A stretch of 64,000 bases of DNA from Chloroflexaceae bacterium (GCA_025057155.1 JANWYD010000005.1:1-64000); one strand, 5' to 3'. Counted from the stretch's first letter, positions 45,647-54,581 are shown. Numbers and translations: made by a program. The notes: generated from the letters alone by a model not told the origin.

Positions 45647-46386
45647 GGTGGCGATTTCTGATCTATGATTGCGGATTGGGGGTGGCCGGCGCTGTGCGAT
45701 GCTGCGATAGGGCTTCAGGGAGCCTGTACTGTTGCAGGCGCGGCTAATGGCGATGTAAAACGGGTAGGCGTTGCGACGACTTCAGTTGGCTTCCGGCTCA
45801 GGCGACTGATGAAGATTCAGAATGTAGACCGGTATTCGCCTGGTAGCCCGGCGGCTGAAGCCGCGGGCTAGCGATGCGAAGCCCGCCTGCGCAGGCTATG
45901 CCGGATTTAATTCGTAATCTCTATCAGTCGGCATGACCGAATTTCATTCTAAAAAACCACAAGCTGCACAATACTGGGTGTGGTGCGGCCGCAAGCCGCA
46001 CCTACAATGCGAACGACAACTCCAGGGCCGGTTGGTGTTAGCATTGCTGCTTTTTATGGTAACACCCCTGCGACGGCGCGGCAAGGGCGGGCATCACCTC
46101 ATCACCGCGCCGCGGCCCGATGCGTAATGCGGAGGCTGAATGCTATAATTGGGCCGGTGGTTGGCAGGGGGTATGGCGACGGTGAAAACGTCCTTGTGCA
46201 GATTTACCGCAGAGGAACGCAGAGGATGGACTTGTTGAAGCCCTCCGCGCCCCTCCGCGGCGCGTACCTGTTCGATGAAGCATATCAATTCCTGTTGAAT
46301 ACCGTACATGCGCATCATCACCCGGTCTGATTTTCGGCAATCCAAAATCCAAAATGGTTCGCCCTCCCCATCTTCGTGGTGAATCA
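45647..46386. other. Divergent intergenic region with two repeats
   Basis: No gene. It contains palindromic repeat copy 2 (45808-45910), a CCGCAGAG-type inverted repeat (46203-46262) and a short GATTTTGG-type tract on the other strand (46338-46355). No DGR-type template repeat was found here. Confidence 0.55.
45808..45910. repeat. Dispersed palindromic repeat, copy 2
   Basis: It contains ctgatgaagattcaga, then ggtagcccggcggctgaagc, then cgaagcccgcctgcgcaggc and the end ccggattta. Almost identical blocks are in the copies at 1507-1640 and 50311-50425. Confidence 0.75.
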
Positions 46387-49300
46387 ATGCCCATCCGACG
46401 ATCCATCGCCCTCCTCCTGCTCGCCCTGGCGCTGTTCGGCGCGTGGTCCGGCGCGCGGGGCCAGGTGATGGTGCAGCAGCCCGCGCCGACGGCTACCACT
46501 CTCCCGGCAACACCCTCGCCGACCCCTGTGCCGCCGACGGCAACCGCAGCGCCGCCCACGGCGACCCCTGCGCTGCCCACGCCGACCCCATCCCCGCCCC
46601 TCACGCCAACGGTCGCTCCCACCCCCGAGCCGACGCTCACCGTGCCGCAGGCGTTCGACCGGATCCTTAGCGGTCAGCAACCGGTCGAGACTATCTTCAT
46701 ACTGATCGCCCAGCGACCATGGTGGCTGGTTATTGGCCTCATCACACTCGCCTTGCTCATCGCTGGCTTGGTCGCCATCGTCAAGCCCTGGCACGAGCGG
46801 TTCTTGCGCTGGGTTGACCGGAAGACGGGAGGTCAGCGGATTGATATTGAGGGCGAGGTACAGCGCGAAGAGGAGAAGAAGAAGGTCGAAGGCGAACGGA
46901 AAGCCCAACAACTCCAGGCGGCACTGCCCGAGGGCATCGCGCGCTACCTGGACTGGCTGTGCGCCGAGTATGGCTTCACGCAGCCCCTCGGCATCGCCAC
47001 CGAGCAGGTGCAGCTCAGCCTGCAGGCGGTGCATGTGCCGCTGCGGGTCGTTGAACGCGAGGCGATTGAAGCCTATCGCCAGCGTATGCGCGGCGAGCGG
47101 CAGAACGAGCCTGGGCGGGACGAGAAGAGCGGCAGGTACGTGTTTGAACTGCTGAGCGAGCCGGAGTTGATCGCAGCGGATTTGTCGTCGTCTGCCAGCC
47201 GGGACTCATGGCAGAGGATGTTCGTCGAGGGGGCCGAGAGCGATCCGCCGCCTGCGACCACCACCCGCCTGCTGCTGCTCGGCGACGCGGGCAGCGGCAA
47301 GACGACCACCCTGCGCTACGCGGCGCTGCGCCTTGCCGAGGCGTATCGCGCGGGCCGGGCCGCGCTGCTCGCCGAACCGGAGGCTGGCCTGCGCCTGCGT
47401 CTGCGGCAGGCGCCCCTGCCGATCTACGTCCGCCTGACCCTCTTCGCAGCGACGACTCCGGCCGATCTGAATGAACTACCGGTGCAGGAGCGGCAACGCT
47501 ATGCCGGCGCCCCTCCCGACCTCTTCCTGGCCTGGCTGGACCGCGAGGCGGCGAAGTACTGCGAACTTCCAGAGGCGGCGTTGTCGTCGCTGATCAAACG
47601 GAACGACGGCGGAGTGCTGTTGCTGCTCGACGGGTTGGACGAAGCCGGAGACGATCAGCGCCGCGCCTATCTCGCGCAGGTGATTGACAATCTCGCCAGC
47701 CGCTACAACCGGCAACGCTACGTCGTCGCCAGCCGCACCGCGGGGTACCGTGGGAACGTCTACCTGCCGACCTTTCTGGAACGCCACCTCAGCCCCCTCG
47801 ATAGGGACGAGGCGCAGGCGCTGATCCGCAAGTGGTTCGATGCCGTCTACGCGCGCCTGGCAGCGATCGGGCGGCGCAGGCAGGATGCCGCCGCCGATCA
47901 GGCGGCGGAACTCTGGGAAGCGATCGAGCGCAACGAGCGCCTGTTTGAGATGGCCGCCAACCCGCTGCTACTGACGGTGATGGCGCTGCTCCAGTTCAAC
48001 AACGTCAGGCTGCCTGACCAGCGGGCAAAACTGTATGAGAAACTGATCGAACTGTTGCTCGATCTCTGGCGCAAACAGAACGTCGCCAGCGATACGCTGA
48101 CAATGAGCGTGGCGCAACTGGCCAGCGAGCAGCGGCGGCTGGAGGCGCTTGCGCTGAAGATGCAACAGCAGCCGCGGCAGGTGCGGGAGGTGACGTTGCG
48201 CCAGGCGCAGGAATGGCTCAGCCCGCTGTATGTCGAACGGTTGAAGATTGACCCCGAGGCGGCGGACGATCGAGTGCGCGATCTGCTGCACCGCCTGGCG
48301 GTAGATAGCGGGATCATCCAGCGGCGCGAGGAGATGTACTCCTTTTCCCACTACACCTTTCAGGAGTACCTGGCGGCGCGGGCGCTCGACAGCCTCGACA
48401 ACCGCGATGGCGAGCCGGATAGCGTGGCCTTTCTCCTGGAGCGCGCCGGCGATGCCCGCTGGCGCGAGACGCTGCTGCTCGCCGCCGGGACCTGGAGCAA
48501 CGGGCAGCAACTCCCCAAGACAGAGCGGCTGCTGAACGGACTGCTGAAGACCCGCACACCGGAGCATCTACTGCTTGCCGCCGACGCGCTGGCCGACATC
48601 GGTAGGGTGGAGGAGTTGACCGATCTGCGCGACAGGACCACCGCCCGCCTCCGCGCCCTCGCCGCGCTCACCGACGACTGGCGCACCGCGGCCCACCCCA
48701 ACCCCGTGCTGCGCAACCGCGCCGCGACCATGCTCGACCGCCTCGACGCCGATACCGACCGCCCCGGCCTCGACCTGACCAGCCCCGACTACTGGGCCGC
48801 CCGCATCGAGCCGGGGACGTTCAGTATGGGCGATAACAATGGGGAGTATGACGACGAAAAGCAGCAGTTCGACTGCCCCATCCGCCGGCCCTACGCCCTG
48901 GCGCGCTTTCCGGTGACCAACCGCCAGTACCTGCTCTTCGTCGAGGCCCTGGCCGGGCGCGGGACCCCCGAGGCGCTCGCGGCGGCGGACCGGCTGAAGG
49001 AGTTGATGAAGCGGCACGGGGAAACCCCGGAGAAGTACGGTGGCTTCCGTCCGCGCTCCTGGCCCGGGGCGCGCTACCGGCCCGGCGAGGGCAACCACCC
49101 GGTGGGAGGAGTGACCTGGTACGCGGCCACGGCCTTTGCCTGGTGGGTGAACGCCTGGCTGCACGCCCTGGGCGCGCTGAGGGCGGACGAGGAGGTGCGC
49201 CTGCCGACCGAGGCGGAGTGGGAGCGAGCGGCGGCCTACCCTCTGGCACTGCCGGGGGGCGACCCGCGGGCCGGGCGGCGCGAGTACCCCTGGGGCGACC

Positions 49301-49680
49301 GGAACGTGACAGAAACGCTGACCGGTGGTATGATTGCCAGCATTCGGGCGAACACCAGCGAGAGCGGGATCGACGGCACATCGGTGGTCGGCATCTTCCC
49401 CCATGGCGCAGCGGCCTGCGACGCGCAGGACATGGCGGGCAATGTCTGGGAATGGTGCAGCACACCACCGGTCCCGTACCCGTTCGAGGGAGAGGTAGAC
49501 GCAGAAACTCTTTACACTGCGAACAAACGAGCGAGTAAAACGTATGTGCTGCGTGGCGGCTCGTGGTACATCACTCGCGGCTTCGCCCGTTGCGCCTCCC
49601 GCGTCGGCAACCCCCCTGGCCGCGCCGACGGCATCCTCGGGTTGCGTCTCGCCCGTTTGTTCTCCTTGCCTTCGTCTTAA
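46387..49680 (+). CDS. Membrane-anchored NACHT NTPase with C-terminal FGE/SUMF1 domain; probable DGR target
   Basis: A 1097-residue protein. It has an N-terminal signal or anchor (ALLLLALALFGAW), a Pro/Thr-rich stretch (about 30-80), a membrane helix (WWLVIGLITLALLIAGLVAIV) and a charged coiled coil. The NACHT domain has P-loop GDAGSGKTTT (about 299-308) and Walker B LLLLDGLDEAG (about 412). A helical region (FSHYTFQEYLAARAL) is typical of NACHT winged-helix ends. From about 801 it becomes an FGE-sulfatase domain (IEPGTFSMGD, FPVTNRQYLLFVEAL, VRLPTEAEWERAAAYP, MAGNVWEWC). The last 45 codons (LRGGSW onward) resemble DGR variable regions, with NNC codons between conserved ARCASR and GLRLAR. The domain order suggests a sensor or effector with a ligand-binding lectin-like end. 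Confidence 0.85.
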   Translation: MPIRRSIALLLLALALFGAWSGARGQVMVQQPAPTATTLPATPSPTPVPPTATAAPPTATPALPTPTPSPPLTPTVAPTPEPTLTVPQAFDRILSGQQPVETIFILIAQRPWWLVIGLITLALLIAGLVAIVKPWHERFLRWVDRKTGGQRIDIEGEVQREEEKKKVEGERKAQQLQAALPEGIARYLDWLCAEYGFTQPLGIATEQVQLSLQAVHVPLRVVEREAIEAYRQRMRGERQNEPGRDEKSGRYVFELLSEPELIAADLSSSASRDSWQRMFVEGAESDPPPATTTRLLLLGDAGSGKTTTLRYAALRLAEAYRAGRAALLAEPEAGLRLRLRQAPLPIYVRLTLFAATTPADLNELPVQERQRYAGAPPDLFLAWLDREAAKYCELPEAALSSLIKRNDGGVLLLLDGLDEAGDDQRRAYLAQVIDNLASRYNRQRYVVASRTAGYRGNVYLPTFLERHLSPLDRDEAQALIRKWFDAVYARLAAIGRRRQDAAADQAAELWEAIERNERLFEMAANPLLLTVMALLQFNNVRLPDQRAKLYEKLIELLLDLWRKQNVASDTLTMSVAQLASEQRRLEALALKMQQQPRQVREVTLRQAQEWLSPLYVERLKIDPEAADDRVRDLLHRLAVDSGIIQRREEMYSFSHYTFQEYLAARALDSLDNRDGEPDSVAFLLERAGDARWRETLLLAAGTWSNGQQLPKTERLLNGLLKTRTPEHLLLAADALADIGRVEELTDLRDRTTARLRALAALTDDWRTAAHPNPVLRNRAATMLDRLDADTDRPGLDLTSPDYWAARIEPGTFSMGDNNGEYDDEKQQFDCPIRRPYALARFPVTNRQYLLFVEALAGRGTPEALAAADRLKELMKRHGETPEKYGGFRPRSWPGARYRPGEGNHPVGGVTWYAATAFAWWVNAWLHALGALRADEEVRLPTEAEWERAAAYPLALPGGDPRAGRREYPWGDRNVTETLTGGMIASIRANTSESGIDGTSVVGIFPHGAAACDAQDMAGNVWEWCSTPPVPYPFEGEVDAETLYTANKRASKTYVLRGGSWYITRGFARCASRVGNPPGRADGILGLRLARLFSLPSS
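49546..49680 (+). other. Candidate DGR variable region (VR)
   Basis: The region encodes LRGGSW followed by YITRGF-ARCASR-VGNPPGRADGIL-GLRLAR. The positions that are Asn (AAC) in typical template repeats are here TAC, ATC, GGC, TTC, TCC, GTC, GGC, AAC, GGC, GAC, GGC, ATC and CTC: almost all NNC, as A-to-N mutagenesis of AAC would give. High GC3 in this genome weakens the argument. No template repeat is in the window. Confidence 0.55.
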
Positions 49681-49730
49681 TGTCTTTTTGACTTTTTGGC
49701 TTTTTGATATTGTAAAGGGTTTTTTGGCAC
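49681..49730 (+). other. T-rich tract after the VR
   Basis: Three spaced TTTTTG blocks (tctttttgactttttggc, then tttttga) follow the stop codon. It may include a terminator or the initiation-of-mutagenic-homing region of a DGR. Neither is proven. Confidence 0.4.
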
Positions 49731-49758
49731 GGATAGCCGATAGCCGATACGTGATTCA

Positions 49759-50073
49759 ATGAGTCCTTTTGAACAACGGTTGATGGAGCGTCTTTAGGGA
49801 TATGCGTTGCGGATCATCGCCGTATACGGCGCCTTGCCGGATTATCCTGTATCGGGCTATCAGGTCGCTCAGGTGCTCGGCAAACAACTGCTGCGTTCGG
49901 GTGCCTCGGCAGGGGCAAACTATGCTGAAGCGATCCGCACCCATAGCCTGGCCGATAAGGCAGCGAGGCAGCAAGTCTGCATCAAAGAACTGGAAGAAAC
50001 CGCATACTGGTTGCGTTGGCTCAGCAGGGCCTCACGATCTGTTGCTCAATTCCTCGCGCACCACGCGCCGTAG
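49759..50073 (+). pseudogene. Avd-like four-helix-bundle gene, interrupted
   Basis: The reading frame MSPFEQRLMERL-stop-GYALRIIAVYGALP... matches the S23/bAvd four-helix-bundle family (AQVLGKQLLRSGASAGANYAEAIR and KELEETAYWLRWL are signature segments). Codon 13 is TAG, where the family has a codon such as TGG, so one base change breaks the gene. A TTG at 49807 could restart translation (88 residues). The fourth helix is missing: after WLRWLSRA the sequence runs into the 3' end of the opposite BrnA-like gene. Avd is the accessory protein of DGR reverse transcriptases and commonly lies right after the variable gene, as here. Stand-alone members of the family also exist. Confidence 0.65.
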
Positions 50074-50349
50074 CAGGTCTTCGAGCGACTGCTGATTGAT
50101 GTACTCCCGCAAGGCGATGTTCATCATGGTCTGGTAATTCCCGCCGCCGCGCTGCTCGGCCTGAGCACGGAACCATTCAAGAATATCGTCATCAATACGG
50201 ATCGTGATGCGCGTCTTGCCCGCAGGCGCGGGAACGACAGGGCCGCGTTTGCCTCGTGAAAAGCTGATGCCGATCCCGGCTGTGACGAAACGTCTTGCAC
50301 GCTCCCCTTCGCCCGGCGGCTGATGAAGATTCAGGATATTCACCGGCAT
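50032..50349 (-). CDS. BrnA-like antitoxin, orphan, N-terminus supplied by a repeat
   Basis: The recognisable part, GKRGPVVPAPAGKTRITIRIDDDILEWFRAQ, then GGGNYQTMMNIALREYIN, is a BrnA/CopG-type ribbon-helix-helix antitoxin. The normal N-terminus (a short YDFSKGKRG type) is replaced: the only in-frame start is the ATG at 50349, inside palindromic repeat copy 3 (MPVNILNLHQPPGE). No BrnT toxin gene lies upstream, where repeats occupy 50350-50579. It is probably a remnant of a toxin-antitoxin pair. Expression from this start is uncertain. Confidence 0.6.
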   Translation of the reverse strand: MPVNILNLHQPPGEGERARRFVTAGIGISFSRGKRGPVVPAPAGKTRITIRIDDDILEWFRAQAEQRGGGNYQTMMNIALREYINQQSLEDLLRRVVREELSNRS

Positions 50350-50425
50350 TCGCCCGGTAGCCCGGCGGCTGAAGCCGCGAGCTACCGATGCGAAGCCCGC
50401 CTGCGCGGGCTATACCGGATTTATT
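50311..50425. repeat. Dispersed palindromic repeat, copy 3
   Basis: It contains cgcccggcggctgatgaag, then ggtagcccggcggctgaagc, then cgaagcccgcctgcgcgggc. The same order as copies 1 and 2. It overlaps the 5' end of the BrnA-like frame. Confidence 0.75.
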
Positions 50426-50434
50426 TCTTACATA

Positions 50435-50579
50435 AGTAGTTTGTAAACGAAGTTTTTCGGTAAACGTCTGCCCCCTCCCCAACCCTCCCCCGCCGAGGGC
50501 GAGCGTCCGGTGCCTCCCCCCAGCGGGGGGAGGCCGGGCAGGGGGCGGACGTGCAGGGAAACTTCGTTCACAGCCTACT
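50435..50579. mobile_element. MITE-like element with ~40-base terminal inverted repeats
   Basis: Left end AGTAGTTTGTAAACGAAGTT and right end with aacttcgttcacagcctact are imperfect inverted copies extending about 40 bases, and a G/C-tract hairpin fills the centre. The element ends at the M20 peptidase stop codon. Half elements are at about 1425-1480 and 60-95. Confidence 0.6.
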
Positions 50580-51823
50580 CAGTCCCCCCCGCCCAGAAAC
50601 TCCAACACCGCAATGATGTAGACCCGGGCCGCGCGGGCCACTTCGTCGAGGTCCACGTACTCGTCGGGCTGGTGGGGCAGCCATTTGTCGCCGGGGCCGT
50701 AGACCACCACGGGGATGCCCCGGTCGCGGGCGAGGATGGTGCCGTCGGTGGAGCCGGGCACGCCGCCCAGGGGCGGGGGCGCGCCGTAGACGCGGGTGTG
50801 GGCCGCGGCCACGGCGCGGGCCAGGGGGTGCGCCGGGTCAATGGCGACCGCCGGGCGGTCGTCAACGGTTTCGACGCTGAAGCGGAAGGCCGGGTGTTCG
50901 GCGCGCACGGCTTCGCCCAGGGCGGCGATGCGCGCGACCAGGGCGGCATGCTCCACCCCGGGCACGGTGCGGATGTCTAGGAAGGCGTCGCAGCACCCCG
51001 GCAGGCAGTTGATCTGCGAGGCGTCGCCGGGGTGCGGCGCGCGGATGACCGTGGGGCTGAGGTAGTTCGGGCCGAGCAGCGGGTGCGGGGGGTGCTCGCG
51101 GTTGAGGGCCTCCTCCAGGTCGAGCACCTGATGGAGCCAGCGCACCATGCCGGTGAGGGCGTTGACGCCCTGGCGGGGCATGGCCCCGTGGGCGATGCGC
51201 CCGTGGCTGATTAGCCGCAGGCGCAGGGAACCCTTCTGGACGACGCACAGCTCGCCCCCCTCGGGTTCGCAGACGATGCAGCCGGCGGCACCGTCGGCCT
51301 CGCCGCGGGCGACCATGGCCTTGATGCCCAGCATCATCCCCTCTTCGTCCACCGGCACGAGCAGACGCAGTGTGCCCCGGAAGGGCGCTCCGGCCAGTTG
51401 CAGGGCGCGGGCGGCGAAGAGCATGGCCGCCAGGCCGCCTTTCATGTCGCAGGCCCCGCGCCCGTAGAGCCGCCGCCCTGCGATCCGCCCGGAGAACGGG
51501 TCATCGCTCCAGGCCGCTGGGTCGCCGGGGGTGACTACGTCGGTGTGCCCTTCGAGGAGCAGCAGCGGTCCCGGCGAGTCATCGGGGCCGCCCAGGTCGC
51601 CGCGCAGGTCGGCCACCACGTTGGGACGGCCCGGCGCCACCTCCTCGCGGCGCGGCGCCCAGCCCCAGGCGCGCAATTGCTCGTACACCAGGTCGGCGGC
51701 GGCGGCTTCGTTCGCGCCGGGCACGCCGGGGAGATACACGCTGGGCGTGCGCACCAGTTGTTGCAGGAAGGTCTCCATCGCTGCAGTATCGAGATGCGCC
51801 AGGGCGCGGGTGACGGGGTCCAT
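50579..51823 (-). CDS. M20-family metallopeptidase / ArgE-DapE-like deacylase
   Basis: A 414-residue dinuclear-zinc hydrolase. Metal-binding and catalytic motifs are LLLEGHTDVV, GRGACDMKGGLAAM and VPVDEEGMMLGI, and VPGSTDGTIL near the C-terminus supplies a further conserved block. It could be a peptidase, acetylornithine deacetylase or succinyl-diaminopimelate desuccinylase; no neighbouring arginine or lysine gene helps. The stop abuts the inverted-repeat element at 50435-50579. Confidence 0.88.
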   Translation of the reverse strand: MDPVTRALAHLDTAAMETFLQQLVRTPSVYLPGVPGANEAAAADLVYEQLRAWGWAPRREEVAPGRPNVVADLRGDLGGPDDSPGPLLLLEGHTDVVTPGDPAAWSDDPFSGRIAGRRLYGRGACDMKGGLAAMLFAARALQLAGAPFRGTLRLLVPVDEEGMMLGIKAMVARGEADGAAGCIVCEPEGGELCVVQKGSLRLRLISHGRIAHGAMPRQGVNALTGMVRWLHQVLDLEEALNREHPPHPLLGPNYLSPTVIRAPHPGDASQINCLPGCCDAFLDIRTVPGVEHAALVARIAALGEAVRAEHPAFRFSVETVDDRPAVAIDPAHPLARAVAAAHTRVYGAPPPLGGVPGSTDGTILARDRGIPVVVYGPGDKWLPHQPDEYVDLDEVARAARVYIIAVLEFLGGGD

Positions 51824-51957
51824 GACGGCTCCATTTCAGGATTGCCCCCGTGAGGGGGATGGGGAAACCGGGTTTCCCCGGCTTGCGTTAAGACCTGGCT
51901 TCAGACGGGCGGTTCCCGGGCGGAGCGGCGCGAGACGCTCCGCCCCCTCCCTGGCCC

Positions 51958-52132
51958 TTCTCAGGTGTAGGGTTTTTCGAGCGAGAAGGGGTTTTCGGCA
52001 TTCCAATGCGTTTGCGATCCTCACCCCCCTGCCCCCCTCTCCACCGTAGGGGGAGAGGGGGAGTTGGGCGTGCCGATGCCCCGGATGGCGCATGTGACGC
52101 GAGGATGTGCCGGAAAACCCTGCACCTGAGAA
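51958..52132. mobile_element. MITE-like element with ~21-base terminal inverted repeats, copy A
   Basis: Starts TTCTCAGGTGTAGGGTTTTT and ends with the reverse complement (ccctgcacctgagaa). The 175 bases include a central hairpin. A second copy with the same ends, the shared segment gagaaggggttttcggcatt and the shared atgccccggatggcgcatg is at 60414-60587. It is non-coding. Confidence 0.7.
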
Positions 52133-52382
52133 CTCCCCAACCCTCCCCCAGCGGGGGAGGGCGTCTGGCGCCTCCCTCCGGCGGGGAGAGGCGGGGAGGG
52201 GGGCCGCGCCCTGGGAGGGAACCGGGGAAACCGGGTTGCTCCGGTCCCCGCTCACAGGGCGAGGGCGGTGGGGCTGCCCGCTGCGCTACGACCCCTGGGA
52301 CGTGGCTCCGGTCCCCGCTCACAGGGCGAGGGCGGTGATGCGGGGGAAACCCGGTTTCCCTGAGGTCACGCCAGCGATGTGC

Positions 52383-52388
52383 TACAAT
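52383..52388 (+). promoter_or_regulatory. Likely extended -10 of panB
   Basis: TACAAT preceded by TGC (extended -10 pattern), 62 bases before the panB start. No clear -35 at the normal distance. Confidence 0.4.
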
Positions 52389-52449
52389 TCTTCTCAAACA
52401 CGAAACATGCTGGTTCGCTGGCCGTGCAGCGAGTGCAAAGGAGGCGCCC

Positions 52450-53292
52450 GTGCGCATCACGATCCTTGACGTGCAGAAGATGAAGGCCCGCGGCGAGCGC
52501 ATCCCGATGGTAACGGCGTATGATTATACATCGGCGCAGATCGCCGATCGCGCCGGTGTGCCGCTGCTCCTGGTGGGCGACTCGCTGGGCATGGTGGTGC
52601 TCGGCTACACTTCGACTGTGCCGGTCACCCTGGATGAGATGGTACACCATATCCGGGCTGTTGTGCGTGGCAGCGAGCGGGCGCTGGTGATTGGCGATCT
52701 GCCGTTTTTAACCTACACAAATGTGGACGAGGCCATCGCAGCGACGCGGCGGGTGATCCAGGAGGGCGGAGCGCAGGCGGTCAAGCTGGAGGGGGGCGTC
52801 GCCGTAGCCCCCATTGTGGCCCGCCTGGTGGAACTGGGCGTGCCGGTGATGGGGCACATCGGGTTTACGCCGCAGTCGGTGCACCAGATCGGCACGCGGG
52901 TGCAGGGTAAGACCGCCGCGCAGGCCGCGCGCCTGATCGAGGATGCCCTGGCCCTGGAAGCGGCCGGGGCCTTCTCCGTTGTGCTGGAGTTGCTGCCCGC
53001 GCCCCTGGCGCGTGAGATTACCAGACGGCTGCGCATCCCCACCATCGGCATCGGCGCGGGCGTAGATTGTGACGGGCAGGTGCAGGTATGGCACGACCTC
53101 CTCGGTCTCTACAGCGATTTCGTGCCCCGGCACGCCAAACGCTACGCCACCCTTGCCGAGACCATCGGCGCCGCCCTGTCCAGCTATGTCGCCGAGGTGC
53201 GCGCGGGCGTTTTTCCCACTGCCGAGCATAGCTCAACCATGGACGAAGCCGAGCTGCGCGCCGCCCTTGAGCAGGTCAAGTGCCAGGGTTAA
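52450..53292 (+). CDS. panB: 3-methyl-2-oxobutanoate hydroxymethyltransferase
   Basis: A 280-residue enzyme adding a hydroxymethyl group to 2-oxoisovalerate, giving ketopantoate, the first step of pantothenate synthesis. Conserved blocks are [46 protein letters not shown] and the catalytic-Glu-bearing [15 protein letters not shown]. The start is a GTG with the strong Shine-Dalgarno AAGGAGG (ends 52444). PanC is downstream on the same strand, 182 bases away; a hairpin intervenes. Confidence 0.96.
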   Translation: MRITILDVQKMKARGERIPMVTAYDYTSAQIADRAGVPLLLVGDSLGMVVLGYTSTVPVTLDEMVHHIRAVVRGSERALVIGDLPFLTYTNVDEAIAATRRVIQEGGAQAVKLEGGVAVAPIVARLVELGVPVMGHIGFTPQSVHQIGTRVQGKTAAQAARLIEDALALEAAGAFSVVLELLPAPLAREITRRLRIPTIGIGAGVDCDGQVQVWHDLLGLYSDFVPRHAKRYATLAETIGAALSSYVAEVRAGVFPTAEHSSTMDEAELRAALEQVKCQG

Positions 53293-53306
53293 GGCCAGGT
53301 TCGGTT

Positions 53307-53366
53307 GTGTGGAGGTGTGGAACTGAAAGGGTCACCCTGCAGTTCTACATCTCCACACCTCTACAC
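53307..53366. terminator. GTGGAGGTGT hairpin after panB (copy 3 of 4)
   Basis: GTGTGGAGGTGTGGA (53307-53321) pairs with 53352-53366 with one mismatch. It starts 15 bases after the panB stop. The sequence tacacctctacatctccaca continues with further partial units. Confidence 0.5.
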
Positions 53367-53474
53367 CTCTACATCTCCACAGGAACATCTCCACAGGAGA
53401 GATTTGGAGCGATTGTCAAGCCGGACGCCCAGGTCTGAACCGGGCGCAAACCAGGTACACCGGGGGGCACGCCC

Positions 53475-54317
53475 ATGCAGGTCATAACTACTGTTGCCGC
53501 CTTTCGCCAGGCCCGTGCCGCCTTCGACGCCCTGGGCTTCGTGCCGACCATGGGCTACCTGCACCAGGGGCACCTCAGCCTGATCCGCCAGGCCCGCGCG
53601 GAGTGCCCGGCGGTGGCGGTGAGCATCTTCGTCAACCCGACGCAGTTCGGCCCGCGCGAGGATTTTGAGCGCTACCCCCGCGATCTGAACCGTGATCTGG
53701 CCATGCTCGAGCGCGAGGCGGTTGACCTGGTCTTTGCCCCCTCGCGGGAAGAGATGTACCCCGCGGGCTACGGCACCTACGTGGTGCTGCCCGCCGCCGA
53801 CGAAGTGCTGGAGGGCGCCGCGCGGCCGGGGCATTTTCGGGGCGTGGCGACGGTGGTGTGCAAGTTGCTGAACATCGTGCAGCCAGCGCGGGCCTACTTC
53901 GGCCAGAAAGACGCCCAGCAAACCGTGGTGGTGCGCCAGATGGTGCGCGATCTGAACATCCCCACAGAGATTGTGGTGCTGCCGACGGTGCGCGAGGCCG
54001 ACGGTCTGGCGATGAGCAGCCGCAACACCTACCTCACTCCAGAGGAGCGGCGGGCGGCCCCGGCGATCTACCGCGGGTTGCAGGCCGCCGAGCAACGTTA
54101 CCTGGCGGGCGAACGCAATGCCGAGGCCCTGCGCCAGGCGGTGATCGCGGTGCTCGAGGCCGAGCCGTTGCTGCGCCCCGAGTATGTCAGCGTAGCCGAC
54201 CCGATCACCCTGCGCGAGCTTGAGCGCGTCGGCGAACGAGGCGCGCTGGTGTCGCTGGCGGTGCGCCTCGGCAGCGTGCGCCTGATTGATAATGTGGTGC
54301 TGGGAGCGAGCCTGTAG
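53475..54317 (+). CDS. panC: Pantothenate synthetase
   Basis: A 280-residue enzyme joining pantoate and beta-alanine with ATP. The nucleotidyltransferase motif is MGYLHQGHLSLI, and the later KMSKS-like MSSRN segment is in DGLAMSSRNTYL. VFAPSREEMYP and FGQKDAQQTVVV are also conserved. It follows panB in order and could be on the same transcript if the hairpin between them is leaky. GGGGGG lies upstream of the ATG. Confidence 0.96.
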   Translation: MQVITTVAAFRQARAAFDALGFVPTMGYLHQGHLSLIRQARAECPAVAVSIFVNPTQFGPREDFERYPRDLNRDLAMLEREAVDLVFAPSREEMYPAGYGTYVVLPAADEVLEGAARPGHFRGVATVVCKLLNIVQPARAYFGQKDAQQTVVVRQMVRDLNIPTEIVVLPTVREADGLAMSSRNTYLTPEERRAAPAIYRGLQAAEQRYLAGERNAEALRQAVIAVLEAEPLLRPEYVSVADPITLRELERVGERGALVSLAVRLGSVRLIDNVVLGASL

Positions 54318-54581
54318 CGCATTGCTCGCCACGGTTGACGCGAAGGCGCGAGGACGCAAGGCGGTGGTGGTAGTGGTGAGCGGGCTTCTCGGCCAACGGC
54401 TGATGTAGCGCCTCAGTGCCGGGTGAAAAATGTCGTCGAGAGGGTGACAGGCCATGTTTCGGGACGCAGGGGCGACCGGCCGATCGCCCCTGCCTGAACC
54501 ATGCAGCGATACGCGTAGCGGGACCGGGGCCGGCGACAGCGCCAGGGTCAGGTCGCGCCAGCGGAGCCGGCCAGTCTGCCC

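Larger units (their letters stand above)
51830..52449. other. Divergent intergenic region with MITE-like element and panB promoter
   Basis: No gene. It holds the element at 51958-52132, further G/C-tract hairpins (52130-52205), and ggggaaaccgggttgc-type repeats twice (near 52222 and 52343) together with a duplicated ggtccccgctcacagggcga (52243-52262 and 52310-52329). Confidence 0.55.
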
